The position numbers and the translations under genes are program-made. This document shows, one piece after another, positions 14,755 to 22,713 of a stretch of DNA of 27,513 bases; positions within the stretch are counted from its first letter, which is position 1, and each line of letters starts with the position of its first letter. Source of the DNA: a virus; IMG/VR virus record IMGVR_UViG_3300031741_000225, positions 1-27,513 of that record; one strand, written 5' to 3'. The notes beneath the pieces are model-generated. The model had not been told where the DNA came from. It made no database searches and worked only from the letters and a program-made list of their open reading frames with translations.

Positions 14755-14942
14755 AAGTAGATGTTGTATTAGAAATTGTTCCATTTAAAGTTCCTAAAGA
14801 AATATGGACTATTCAAGAAGGTAGAGCAAAACCAAGATCAATTAAATATCATGAATTAGATAAAGAAACAATTAAAGATTTATGTATACTATTTACCAAA
14901 GATGTTATGGAAGAATTTCATAAACAAAAAAGCAAAATGTAG
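14751..14942 (+). CDS. Hypothetical protein, 63 aa
   Basis: Begins in an ATGA overlap with the polymerase stop and has GAGGAG 7 bases upstream. The product MKVDVVLEIVPFKVPKEIW... has beta-prone N-terminus with 'VPKEIWTIQEG' and a helical Lys-rich C-terminus. It is conserved in position next to the polymerase here, but no family is recognised. Confidence 0.55.
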   Translation: MKVDVVLEIVPFKVPKEIWTIQEGRAKPRSIKYHELDKETIKDLCILFTKDVMEEFHKQKSKM

Positions 14943-14961
14943 ACGATAAAGGAGAATGAAA

Positions 14962-15642
14962 ATGGACATTAAAACAATAAAAGAAAAAAAAGCATACGAA
15001 AGATCAGCAGTAAAATACCAAGAGGACAAAATAAGAAGATTCAAATGGTATGGAGCTAATTTAGTTGACTTTGCAATTCTAGATAATGAAATGGTGAATA
15101 TGATTCCAGAAAATGCTAAGGTATTGGAAGTTGGTTGTGGAGATGGAAGATTTGCACATGTACTACATGAAAAACGAAAAGATGTGTCATACATTGGTAT
15201 TGATTTTATTGATGACAATATAAAACTCTGTAAGGAATTAAAACTAAAAGAATATTCATTTTTTGTAGATAACTATTGGACTGCATTACTAACTTATTCT
15301 TATGACTTTATTGTGAGTCAAGGTGTATTATTTTCTACTACAGATCCCCAGTATTGTAATTTATTATTCTCTTTGCTGAATAAGGCTTCTACAAAAGGTT
15401 TTATAGTTATGGCAATAGTCATGCCTATGATTGGAATTAACAAGGAAGACCTTGCTCTGCAAATGGAAAACGTAAAGGAAACTTCTATCGCCGCAACAGA
15501 ATTCTATTACAAAGGTAGCAAAAAGAATGAGCCTATTTCAAAAGTACCTGTAAGAACAAATAGAATCTTTTATGTGATACGAGATAATGTAGAAGATAAT
15601 ACTACTGTTACAAGTATTCCTGAGGAATTACTTAATGAATAA
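14962..15642 (+). CDS. Class I SAM-dependent methyltransferase, 226 aa
   Basis: Of two in-frame ATGs (14956 and 14962), the second is favoured because AAAGGAG at 14948-14954 is 7 bases from it but only one base from the first. Motif I is KVLEVGCGDGRF (E56-G58-G60), followed by the acidic end of strand 2 (YIGIDFID) and a motif IV-like YDFIVSQGVLF. There is no NPPY/SPPY motif, so it is not an amino-DNA methylase; it looks like the Methyltransf_11/25 group that act on small molecules, proteins, lipids or RNA wobble bases. The 8-base overlap with the acyltransferase gene suggests joint function. Confidence 0.8.
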   Translation: MDIKTIKEKKAYERSAVKYQEDKIRRFKWYGANLVDFAILDNEMVNMIPENAKVLEVGCGDGRFAHVLHEKRKDVSYIGIDFIDDNIKLCKELKLKEYSFFVDNYWTALLTYSYDFIVSQGVLFSTTDPQYCNLLFSLLNKASTKGFIVMAIVMPMIGINKEDLALQMENVKETSIAATEFYYKGSKKNEPISKVPVRTNRIFYVIRDNVEDNTTVTSIPEELLNE

Positions 15643-16543
15643 GGTATTACAGGACTTTATAAGAGTAGATAATTCCTGTTATGAAAGTTTTAAACCTTAC
15701 TATAATAGAATTAAAAATATAGAATTCTATTATAGTATTACACAAATGATTAATGATAGGTTTTACTATAAAATTATAGATGGTGTTTTGGTATTTATTA
15801 AAGCATCTTCTATCATGGGAAATTATTCCTTAATCGCTTACACATGCCCTTTAGCAAAGGAGAATCATACAAGAGAGCATGTTTTATGCAAGTTAAACAA
15901 GGTAGGAGTAGGGATTAAACTTTCTTTACTGTCATATCAAAATTTAAATCTATGTGAAAAATATACAAAAGACCCTTATGGATTCGAATATATTTACAAT
16001 GCAGAAGACTATTTAACAATGGATGGAGGCAAATACAAAAGACATAGAAATGTAATTAGAACTTTTGGAGGAGATAGAAACTTTCATATAAAGACAAATA
16101 TGTACTATGATGTTGAAACAGTTGTATCAAATTGGTGTACAAAAAACAAATCGAAGCATCAACAAAAACTATTTAATACAATACTAAAAAATAAGAAACA
16201 TATTAATATTAATTGCCTGTATTACAAAGGTGTTATATTTGGCTTTTCAGCCGTTGAGACGCTTAATAATAAAAGTGGTGTAATATTACAAAGGCTTATA
16301 AATCCTATTGAGAACACTACGTCTGTTAAGGAATTAAACTACATTTTACACTATATGGACTGTTGTACTTATTTAGGCAGGTTTCTTAATATGGGTTCTT
16401 GTTGTGGTATTAAAAATATGAGTATAGCAAAGGATAAATTACGTCCTATTTTACAAAATGAAATGATACGTATCAAATCAAATGTTAAAATAGATAAAGA
16501 AACTTATAGAGAGTTTAAAGAACAAAATAACACTTTAATCTAG
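15635..16543 (+). CDS. GNAT/DUF2156-like acyltransferase, 302 aa
   Basis: Two features point to the GNAT-fold DUF2156 / FemAB relatives (the phosphatidylglycerol lysyltransferase C-domain type): 'LTMDGGKYKRHRNVIRTFGGD' at about residue 127, resembling the 'L-x-G-KKYxxKRNxxxxF' signature, and the C-terminal 'FLNMGSCCGIKNMSIAKDKLRP', like 'LNxGxDxGxxGLRxxKxxxxP'. Those families move aminoacyl or acyl groups onto lipid, cell wall or small molecules; some phage GNAT proteins, such as Mom of Mu, modify DNA. The substrate is unknown here. Cys-rich for its size. Coupled to the methyltransferase by an 8-base overlap. Confidence 0.6.
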   Translation: MNKVLQDFIRVDNSCYESFKPYYNRIKNIEFYYSITQMINDRFYYKIIDGVLVFIKASSIMGNYSLIAYTCPLAKENHTREHVLCKLNKVGVGIKLSLLSYQNLNLCEKYTKDPYGFEYIYNAEDYLTMDGGKYKRHRNVIRTFGGDRNFHIKTNMYYDVETVVSNWCTKNKSKHQQKLFNTILKNKKHININCLYYKGVIFGFSAVETLNNKSGVILQRLINPIENTTSVKELNYILHYMDCCTYLGRFLNMGSCCGIKNMSIAKDKLRPILQNEMIRIKSNVKIDKETYREFKEQNNTLI

Positions 16544-16553
16544 AAAGAATACT

Positions 16554-16808
16554 ATGAATTTAGAAAATATTATAATGTTCTCAGGACCTTCATGTGGAGC
16601 CTGCAGAACAATGAAACATTTATTAGAAGAAGAAGACATAACAATAAATAAAATAGTAGATGTGGAAAGTGAAGAAGGAATGGAACTTGTTCCTGAATAT
16701 AGAATTAGACATCTTCCTACTTTTGTAAACACCAAAAACCATGAACAAATCGTAGGAACATTAAAAAAAACAAACGATTTAGTTATATTAAATTATGAGG
16801 AAGTATAA
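16554..16808 (+). CDS. Thioredoxin/glutaredoxin-like protein, 84 aa
   Basis: The active-site CGAC (SGPSCGACRTMKHLL, Cys at about 14 and 17) and the cis-proline 'RHLPTFV' are typical of thioredoxin-fold proteins. It has the short length of phage glutaredoxin/NrdH types. It could reduce ribonucleotide reductase or other thiol enzymes, though no reductase gene lies in this window. It stands between the methyltransferase/acyltransferase pair and the clamp loader. AGAAAGA lies upstream of the start; the stop overlaps the next start as TAATG. Confidence 0.85.
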   Translation: MNLENIIMFSGPSCGACRTMKHLLEEEDITINKIVDVESEEGMELVPEYRIRHLPTFVNTKNHEQIVGTLKKTNDLVILNYEEV

Positions 16809-16978
16809 TGGGAGATGCTAGATTTGTTCATATAAAAAATTTAATTCAAAGAGGCAAAGATCATTTATCAATTCAAGAATGGGATGATTTAATAAAGGAA
16901 ATAAATTTAATAAAAGATATAAAACAAAATACAGCTACAAAATCAGCATTCTACTATGATACTGAGAGGAACAGATAA
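16808..16978 (+). CDS. Hypothetical helical protein, 56 aa
   Basis: A TAATG overlap joins it to the thioredoxin gene and another to the clamp loader gene, so it is translated between them. The product (MGDARFVHIKNLIQRGKDHL...) is two or three amphipathic helices with an 'SIQEWDDLIKEINLIKDI' helix. It could be a small partner of the clamp loader, an idea based only on position. Confidence 0.5.
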   Translation: MGDARFVHIKNLIQRGKDHLSIQEWDDLIKEINLIKDIKQNTATKSAFYYDTERNR

Positions 16979-17886
16979 TGGGACTATACCAAGATGAAAG
17001 ACCTTCAGACTTTGATGAAGTCATAGGCAATAGAGCAACTATAAATACTTTAAAATCTATGTTGGATGAAGATGCAGATAGAAGACCTCATGTATTCCTT
17101 TTTACAGGAGATTCTGGTACTGGCAAAACTACAATTGCTCGTATTATGGCTGATAAATTAGGATGCTCTGAGTTTGATTTACATGAAGTAGATTCTGCTA
17201 CTTTTAGAGGGATTGATTCTATTAGGGAGATTAGAAAACAAGCTCCTTTAAAACCATTGATAGGAAAAACAAAGGTATGGATACTAGATGAAATTCATGC
17301 TATCACCAGAATTGCTCAGGACTCTTTATTAAAATTATTAGAAGATTATCCTTCACATTGTTACTTTTTTCTCTGTACTACTGACGCAGGTAAATTATTA
17401 AAAACAATCAAGACAAGGTGTATTCCATTCCATTTAGAATCATTTACAGACAAACAAATGGAAACATTGATTACTACTACTGCTGAAAAGTATGATGCAG
17501 TAATTCCTGAAGATGCTGTAAAACAAATTACAAAAGATTCTTTAGGAAGTCCAAGACAAGCTCTTGTACTATTGGAAAAAATACTGCCTTTAGATGAAGA
17601 AGAGATGCTGGAATCTGTAAAACAATATGCAGAAATAGAAAGTGAAACAATCCAATTATGTAGAGCATTATTTAAACAGGATTGGAAAACAGTATCAAAG
17701 GTATTAAGTAATTTAAAAGTAGAACCTGAATCTGTAAGGAGGGCTGTTTTAGGATACTATACGAATACACTGCTAAGAGGAAGTAATGATAAAGCTTTTG
17801 GAATAGCTCTTTGTTTTGAGAAGAACTATTACGATACAGGCAAGGCAGGGTTAATTCTGAGCTGTTATGACGCATGTACATCCTAG
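16978..17886 (+). CDS. Clamp loader ATPase (DnaX/RFC small-subunit-like)
   Basis: 302 residues. AAA+ motifs: Walker A GDSGTGKTT at 44-52, Walker B VWILDEIH at 100-106, sensor 1 'FLCTTD', an arginine-finger-like 'IKTRCIPFHL' (T-R-C instead of the usual S-R-C), and sensor 2 'GSPRQAL'. The N-terminus 'RPSDFDEVIGNRATINTLKSML' is the standard clamp-loader entry. The zinc-binding module of bacterial DnaX is missing and the C-terminal collar part is short, so it resembles RFC small subunits or T4 gp44. It should load the beta-type clamp at 8182; no second subunit is recognised nearby. The gene ends in front of a 99-base spacer with a strong hairpin. Confidence 0.92.
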   Translation: MGLYQDERPSDFDEVIGNRATINTLKSMLDEDADRRPHVFLFTGDSGTGKTTIARIMADKLGCSEFDLHEVDSATFRGIDSIREIRKQAPLKPLIGKTKVWILDEIHAITRIAQDSLLKLLEDYPSHCYFFLCTTDAGKLLKTIKTRCIPFHLESFTDKQMETLITTTAEKYDAVIPEDAVKQITKDSLGSPRQALVLLEKILPLDEEEMLESVKQYAEIESETIQLCRALFKQDWKTVSKVLSNLKVEPESVRRAVLGYYTNTLLRGSNDKAFGIALCFEKNYYDTGKAGLILSCYDACTS

Positions 17887-17916
17887 AGGTAAAGATAAGT
17901 ACAAAATAACTTTAAA

Positions 17917-17957
17917 AATACTTTAATATAGCTATAAAACCATTATATTAAAGTATT
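17917..17957 (+). promoter_or_regulatory. AT-only inverted repeat between clamp loader and UvsY-like gene
   Basis: AATACTTTAATATA (17917-17930) is perfectly inverted at 17944-17957, 14 bp around a 13-base loop. No T-run follows on either strand, so it is not a standard terminator. It could be an operator or RNA processing hairpin. The spacer 17887-17985 has no ORF, and the next gene has AAGGC upstream. Confidence 0.5.
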
Positions 17958-17985
17958 AACCAATTAATTTAAAAAGGCAAATTAC

Positions 17986-18489
17986 ATGAACTACAAAGAA
18001 GACCTCACGATCAATCTCAATAAGCTCGAAGAAGAATGGGCAATGCAACCAATCTTATTTGGTAAATATTCAAGAGAATGGAAGGACGCTGTCCAAGAAG
18101 AAGATAAAGCCAAAGCAAAATTGAAATTGGTGTATGCCACTCTGGATTTAGATGTTAGAAAAAACTATAAGGAAAAATATGGGTTGGAAAAAGTAACAGA
18201 CAAAATAGTAGATGCTACTGTTATTACTCAAGAAGAACATATTAAAGCTACTAGATTTTATATCGAATGTAAGCATGAAGCAAGTATTTTAGAAATAGCA
18301 AATAAAGAATTCGACCAACGCAAATATGCTTTACAAAATGAAGTTGATTTATGGACGAAAGGGTATTTTTCAACTCCAGTAGATAACACTAATATGAAAA
18401 AGGAGGATGTAAAAGTAACAAAACAAGAAATGGTGAATGACAGAAAAAGATCACGCAGAACAAGAAAAACAACAGAAGGAGAAAAGTAA
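17986..18489 (+). CDS. Candidate recombination mediator (UvsY-like), 167 aa
   Basis: The first 120 residues are helical: 'LNKLEEEWAMQPILFGKYSREWKDAVQEEDKAKAKLKLVYATLDLDVRK'. This follows the pattern of T4 UvsY-type proteins (an N-terminal helix with a 'xxYxxW' turn, then long Lys/Ala-rich helices, then 'DxRxxxxxYGLEKVTD'). The C-terminal 40 residues are a basic, disordered tail (DRKRSRRTRKTTEGEK). It lies directly upstream of the gp32-like SSB and the RecA-like gene, as expected for the mediator that loads the recombinase on SSB-coated DNA. Identification rests on pattern and position, not a search. Confidence 0.5.
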   Translation: MNYKEDLTINLNKLEEEWAMQPILFGKYSREWKDAVQEEDKAKAKLKLVYATLDLDVRKNYKEKYGLEKVTDKIVDATVITQEEHIKATRFYIECKHEASILEIANKEFDQRKYALQNEVDLWTKGYFSTPVDNTNMKKEDVKVTKQEMVNDRKRSRRTRKTTEGEK

Positions 18490-18491
18490 TC

Positions 18492-19700
18492 ATGGCTAGA
18501 GACAGAAGTAGAATGAGAGAACGGGTTAAAAACAAAGCAAAAAGAAGTCAAGAAAAATCAGGAAATTTCAATTTTAATCTTCCTGACAAAAAGAAATGGT
18601 TCAAACCAAAGGCACAAACATATAACTTAGATTTGATTCCATATGAAGTTTCTGTTGACTATAATAAAGATTGTCCAAAGGGAGAATTAAATGATGGTTT
18701 AACAGTTTTTATTCATCGTCAAATAGGTGATGACAAAAAAGATGTAATTTGTCCTAAACTTAATAAAGGTGAAGATTGTCCTGTATGTGAATATGTTTCA
18801 GAATTAAAAAAAGATTATGACACCAATAAAAACTTAATATATTCTTTAAAAGCAAAAGAAATATCTCTTTTTAATGTTATTGATTTAAAAGAAGATCCTG
18901 ATGAAATCTTATTCTTTTCTACAAGTCCTTTTAAGTTTACAGAATTATTGGTAGAAGAGATACTTGAACTTCCTGACGATTGTGAAGAATTGGATTACTT
19001 TCTTCCTGAAAGTGGAAGTACTTTGAAAGTAAGATTCAAAACTTCTGTCTTTAACGATAAAGGAAAAGAAAGAGAATTTATCCAAGTAAGTAAAATAGAT
19101 TTTGCAAAAAGAAGAGAACAGTATGAAGATGCTATTGTTGATGATGCTGTTGACTTGGACAAGTGTTTGAAATATTATACTTATGAACAAATTGAAAGTA
19201 TTTTGTTTGGTACAGATGTAGAAGAAGAAACTATAGAACAACCTCCTGAGGAAGATGTTCCTAAAAGACGTTCTAAGAAATTTAGAGAAGAAGAAGTTGA
19301 AGAAAAACCTGTTGTCAAAAAAAGAGCAGTAAAGAAAAAAGTAGAAGAAGATCCTGAAGAAGATGACGACGAACCTCCTTTTGCTGTAGGTGATAAAGAA
19401 GAACCTGCTCCAAAGGCAAGAGTTAGAAAACGTAAAGCAAAAGTAGAAGAAGAGCCTGAAGAAGAAAAACCTGTTTATGATTGTATTGCATGTAGTGATA
19501 CAGGATTGAATTCAAAAGGCAGACCTTGTAGAAATTGTGCTCCTAAGAAAAAAGAAGTAAAAGTAGATAAAGATAATAAATGCAAATTTGGACATGTATT
19601 TGGGAAAGATTATCAAGAGTTTCCTGATGATTGTAGCCAAAATTGCCAAGAGGACGATTGGGATGCCTGCTCAAATCTCAGTGAAGAACTTGAAGGCTAA
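18492..19700 (+). CDS. gp32-like single-stranded DNA-binding protein, 402 aa
   Basis: Basic N-terminal segment (ARDRSRMRERVKNKAKR), as in T4 gp32's cooperative-binding region. Then comes a binding core with a Cys cluster CPKLNKGEDCPVCEY (residues about 87-101), matching gp32's zinc site, and an OB-like body to about residue 245. Next is a long charged linker (about 250-330) of alternating Glu-rich and Lys/Arg-rich blocks. It carries two extra Cys modules: C-x2-C...C-x2-C at YDCIACSDTGLNSKGRPCRNC (DnaJ-like) and a last 'CKFGHVFGKD...DWDACSNL'. The C-terminus is acidic, as usual for SSB partner binding. At 402 residues it is well longer than gp32 (301). Good ribosome binding site (AGAAGGAG). 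Confidence 0.8.
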   Translation: MARDRSRMRERVKNKAKRSQEKSGNFNFNLPDKKKWFKPKAQTYNLDLIPYEVSVDYNKDCPKGELNDGLTVFIHRQIGDDKKDVICPKLNKGEDCPVCEYVSELKKDYDTNKNLIYSLKAKEISLFNVIDLKEDPDEILFFSTSPFKFTELLVEEILELPDDCEELDYFLPESGSTLKVRFKTSVFNDKGKEREFIQVSKIDFAKRREQYEDAIVDDAVDLDKCLKYYTYEQIESILFGTDVEEETIEQPPEEDVPKRRSKKFREEEVEEKPVVKKRAVKKKVEEDPEEDDDEPPFAVGDKEEPAPKARVRKRKAKVEEEPEEEKPVYDCIACSDTGLNSKGRPCRNCAPKKKEVKVDKDNKCKFGHVFGKDYQEFPDDCSQNCQEDDWDACSNLSEELEG

Positions 19701-19702
19701 CC

Positions 19703-20788
19703 ATGACAGAAAGACGCAGAAAATTAGTTAAAGAAATAAAAGATGATGCTAATTCTCCTGTGGAAAAAAAGAGCTTTGAGCTATTTCCTACAAATAGCCA
19801 AATGCTCAATTTATCCTGTACTGGAAGTATAGATGCAGGATTTCCTTTAGGAGCTATAGTAAATATCATAGGCGGAAGTTCTTCAGGTAAAAGTTACATA
19901 GCATTGTCTACTTTGGCTGAAGCAACTTTGATTCCAAAATTATATAAATACCATTTATTATATCACGATATAGAAAATGGTTGTAAATTCAGCATAGAAA
20001 AATTGTATGGTAAAAAAGTAGCAAAAAGAATCATTCTTACACACAATACAGATACTTTAGAATCTTGGTTAGATGATTTATATTCCTATTTGAACGAAGG
20101 CAAAAGTGTAATAGCTGTTTGTGATAGTTGGGATGCTCTTACTACTGAAGTTGAAATAGATAAATTTGAGGATGATATGAAAAACAGAGCCAAAGGAAAA
20201 GACTCCAATGGTTCTTATGGTATGAATAAAGCAAAGGGATCACATCAAGTATTTAGACTAATATTAGATAAATTAGAATCTACAAATAGTTTATTGATTA
20301 TCATCTCCCAAACAAAGGACAAAATAGGTTCTATCTTTGCAGGAAAGTCTAGGGTATGTGCTAATTCATTAGATTTTAATAGTTCATTACTTATTTGGAC
20401 TGCTGTAAAAGAAAAGATAAAGAAAACAATCAAAGGGAAATCTTATCAAGTAGGTGTGAATACTTTGGTTAAAATTACTAAAAATAGAATCAATGGAAGA
20501 CTCAGAGATTGTATAATGTCTATTAAATATGATCTAGGTGTAGATAATTTATTAGATTGTATTCAATACATGGTAGAAGTCAAAGCAATTACTGGCACTG
20601 TTACCAAGCAGAATATTAGTTGTAAGGAATTTGATTTTGAAGGAACTAAATCTGAATTTATCAATCATATAGAAGAAAATGACTTGGAAAATAAATTTTA
20701 TCACTTTGTTCAAACAACATGGAATGAAATAGAGGCTCTATTAATAGAAGATACTGAAAAGAGAAAGAATAAATTTAAACATGAATAA
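19703..20788 (+). CDS. RecA/UvsX-like recombinase, 361 aa
   Basis: Walker A is GGSSSGKS at 57-64, with the preceding 'CTGSIDAGFPLGAIVNI' (RecA core entry). Walker B-like 'SVIAVCDSWDAL' and the L2-region segment 'LIIISQTKDKIGSIFAGKSRVCANSLDFNSSLLIW' follow, the latter resembling RecA's 'INQ-x-R...GG-x-A-LKFYAS-x-R'. It should form filaments on ssDNA and carry out strand exchange with the SSB and mediator genes just upstream. Follows the SSB stop by 2 bases behind GAAGGC. The last 8 bases overlap the next gene. Confidence 0.85.
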   Translation: MTERRRKLVKEIKDDANSPVEKKSFELFPTNSQMLNLSCTGSIDAGFPLGAIVNIIGGSSSGKSYIALSTLAEATLIPKLYKYHLLYHDIENGCKFSIEKLYGKKVAKRIILTHNTDTLESWLDDLYSYLNEGKSVIAVCDSWDALTTEVEIDKFEDDMKNRAKGKDSNGSYGMNKAKGSHQVFRLILDKLESTNSLLIIISQTKDKIGSIFAGKSRVCANSLDFNSSLLIWTAVKEKIKKTIKGKSYQVGVNTLVKITKNRINGRLRDCIMSIKYDLGVDNLLDCIQYMVEVKAITGTVTKQNISCKEFDFEGTKSEFINHIEENDLENKFYHFVQTTWNEIEALLIEDTEKRKNKFKHE

Positions 20789-21035
20789 AGAAGAAAGAAT
20801 GGAAATAAGAATGAGAAAGATGTCTGATTCCAGAAAACGGAAAGGATCAGCCAAAGGAAGTAAAAATCCAAATAGCAAAATAGATGAAGCGTTAGCAAGA
20901 AAGATAAAATATGATTTAGAAATAGAAGCTGATTCAGTGGCTAATATTGCGAGAAGATATGCTGATCAAGGAGTTTCTTATGCTATTGTGGATAAAATAA
21001 AAAGGGGATTGATATGGAAGAACGTAAGTATATAA
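20781..21035 (+). CDS. Small HTH protein, possible homing-endonuclease remnant, 84 aa
   Basis: The protein has a basic N-terminus, then 'KGSKNPNSKIDEALARKIKYDLEIE..VANIARRYADQGVSYAIVDKIKRGLIWKNVSI'. That is the helix-turn-helix at the C-terminus of many HNH homing endonucleases ('G-x-x-N-P-x-x-K-L ... I-x-x-G-x-x-W-x-x-V'). The nuclease part is absent, so it may be a decayed remnant or a stand-alone DNA-binding protein. It overlaps the RecA-like gene by 8 bases. Confidence 0.5.
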   Translation: MNKEERMEIRMRKMSDSRKRKGSAKGSKNPNSKIDEALARKIKYDLEIEADSVANIARRYADQGVSYAIVDKIKRGLIWKNVSI

Positions 21036-21235
21036 AACAGTCTGGAAATAAGAAGGAAATTAGACATTGTGGTTCTTGCACAAAAGTATTTCATTCATTT
21101 TTAAAGAATAATAAACCTGCTTTTTGTACTGCTGTTAAATGTAATGCGAAGAAGAATTTCAAAGCATGTAAATTTTACGATCCTCAAAAAGGATGGGACA
21201 GTGGAAAATCAGGAACTTATAGAAAAGGAGAATGA
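21014..21235 (+). CDS. Hypothetical Cys-rich protein, 73 aa
   Basis: ATG 21014 lies within the last 22 bases of the preceding gene behind AGGGGAT. The product has 'RHCGSCTKVFHSF' (C19-x2-C22) and later Cys at 38, 43 and 51, a likely zinc-binding fold, and ends in a basic tail. No family recognised. Confidence 0.5.
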   Translation: MEERKYIKQSGNKKEIRHCGSCTKVFHSFLKNNKPAFCTAVKCNAKKNFKACKFYDPQKGWDSGKSGTYRKGE

Positions 21236-21237
21236 TT

Positions 21238-21441
21238 ATGAGTACAATAAGAGTAGAAATAAAAAAGTGCATTCAAGAATCACAATACGAACCATTTTCA
21301 GTAACTTTGGAAATGGAAAAGGAAGTTTCTGGAGAAACAAAACCAATAAATCAAATGAGAAAACTATATGACCAATTGGAAGAAGAATTAGATGAAATAA
21401 TGGAAAATAGATTGGAAGCATTAAATTCTAATGATAAATAA
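21238..21441 (+). CDS. Hypothetical protein, 67 aa
   Basis: Two ATGs, 21232 and 21238; AAAGGAG at 21224-21230 is only 1 base from the first but 7 from the second, so 21238 is the likely start (MSTIRVEIKKCIQESQYEPF). Beta-prone N-terminus followed by a helical acidic C-terminus (LYDQLEEELDEIMENRLEAL). The next gene starts 11 bases before its stop. No family recognised. Confidence 0.5.
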   Translation: MSTIRVEIKKCIQESQYEPFSVTLEMEKEVSGETKPINQMRKLYDQLEEELDEIMENRLEALNSNDK

Positions 21442-22288
21442 AAAACAAATAATAGTAGTAGACAGCAATCATCTTGCTCATAGATGTTGGTATGGGATAC
21501 CAAATCTTACATTTGATGATCAAGATACTTCAATTATATATGGTTTTTTAATTAATGTGTTTAACAATGCCAGTTTTTTTAAGACAAAGAATTTTGTTTT
21601 CTGTTGGGATAGTAAAAGAAGTTATAGAAGACAAATCTATCCTGCATATAAAGAAAATAGAAAGATTCGTGATAAGGAATTGACTTGGGAAGAAATAGAA
21701 CAAAAAAAATTAGCATATAACCAATTTGAACTATTACGATTGGAAGTACTTCCTGCTATTGGATTTAATAATGTATTTATGTCCACTGGTTATGAGGGTG
21801 ATGACTTAATTGCTGTAGTAGTTAGTGAAAATAAAAATTGTATTGTCTTATCTGGAGATGAGGATATGTATCAGCTTTTAGATAGATGTATGATTTACAA
21901 TGATAAAAAAAGGACTATATTTACTAAGAGTAAATTTGAAGAAAAATACAATATTTCTTGTACAAAATGGTGGGAAGTAAAAGCATTAGGAGGATGTACT
22001 TCAGATAATGTAAAAGGTATTAATGGAGTAGGGGAGAAAACTGCAATCAAGTACCTGACAGGCAAATTAAATAAAAATACAGCTACATATACCAAGATTA
22101 TAGAAAACCTTGACATAAAGCGAATAAACAAACCATTGGTAAAATTACCTTATGAAAGAAAGAAGAAATTGACACTTCCTTTAAAGAGAACAGAATTTAA
22201 TGAAGAAGGGTTTTTGGAAGTTTGTGATAAGTTTGGTTTTATTAGTTTTAAAAAAGAAATTGAAAAGTGGAAGAGAATGTTTAAATAA
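21431..22288 (+). CDS. 5'-3' exonuclease / flap endonuclease (FEN/PIN type), 285 aa
   Basis: The FEN motifs are in order: 'IIVVDSNHLAHRCWYG' (metal-binding Asp11), 'FCWDSKRSYRRQIYPAYKENR' (the D-x-x-x-S-x-R...YK-x-x-R block), 'GYEGDDLIAVV', 'VLSGDEDMYQLL' and the helix-3-turn-helix 'GINGVGEKTAIKYL'. It lacks a polymerase domain, which is supplied separately at 12238, so together they equal E. coli Pol I's activities. Expected to remove primers and resect ends. Start at 21431 overlaps the previous gene by 11 bases. Confidence 0.93.
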   Translation: MINKKQIIVVDSNHLAHRCWYGIPNLTFDDQDTSIIYGFLINVFNNASFFKTKNFVFCWDSKRSYRRQIYPAYKENRKIRDKELTWEEIEQKKLAYNQFELLRLEVLPAIGFNNVFMSTGYEGDDLIAVVVSENKNCIVLSGDEDMYQLLDRCMIYNDKKRTIFTKSKFEEKYNISCTKWWEVKALGGCTSDNVKGINGVGEKTAIKYLTGKLNKNTATYTKIIENLDIKRINKPLVKLPYERKKKLTLPLKRTEFNEEGFLEVCDKFGFISFKKEIEKWKRMFK

Positions 22289-22306
22289 ATTAAAAGGAAA
22301 TTGAAA

Positions 22307-22441
22307 ATGGAAACTAAAAAAGAATATCAAGGATTAAAAAAGTCAAGAATCAAACCTTCAAGTAAACCAGTACATCATTGCTCAAATTGTAAATGTAGTA
22401 GATATTCACCATGTGGATGTGAAAAAGGAAAAGCTAAATGA
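22307..22441 (+). CDS. Hypothetical Cys-rich peptide, 44 aa
   Basis: ATG 22307 follows AAAAGGA at a good distance. The product has a basic N-terminus and a dense C-terminal Cys group (HHCSNCKCSRYSPCGCEKG), enough ligands for one zinc or for disulfides. It ends in an ATGA overlap with the next gene. No family recognised. Confidence 0.5.
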   Translation: METKKEYQGLKKSRIKPSSKPVHHCSNCKCSRYSPCGCEKGKAK

Positions 22442-22713
22442 AAATAGAAAATATAAAAAAGTGTCTACATTTAATAAATGAATTAGACAAAAAAGAAGAA
22501 GAATTAGAAGCAAAACATTTTGAATTCAAAGAAGTAAAAAAAGCACAATTCATAATGTTGTCTAGTGGAAATTCTTTTGTTTCTTCCAAGCGTTATACTG
22601 TAGGACAATCTCCTTCTGTAAAAGAAGAGCTTCTATTTTTAATAAATAAAGAAATAGTAGAATTAGAATCAGAAAAAGATATGATAATTATGCACATAGA
22701 GGTATTAGAATGA
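22438..22713 (+). CDS. Coiled-coil protein, 91 aa
   Basis: ATGA overlap start. Residues 1-36 (NIKKCLHLINELDKKEEELEAKHFEFKEV) and 60-91 (KEELLFLINKEIVELESEKDMIIMHIEVLE) are predicted heptad helices, joined by a Ser/Gly-rich loop (LSSGNSFVSSKRYTVGQS), a likely antiparallel helical hairpin. It ends in an ATGA overlap with the RuvC-like gene. No family recognised. Confidence 0.5.
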   Translation: MKIENIKKCLHLINELDKKEEELEAKHFEFKEVKKAQFIMLSSGNSFVSSKRYTVGQSPSVKEELLFLINKEIVELESEKDMIIMHIEVLE

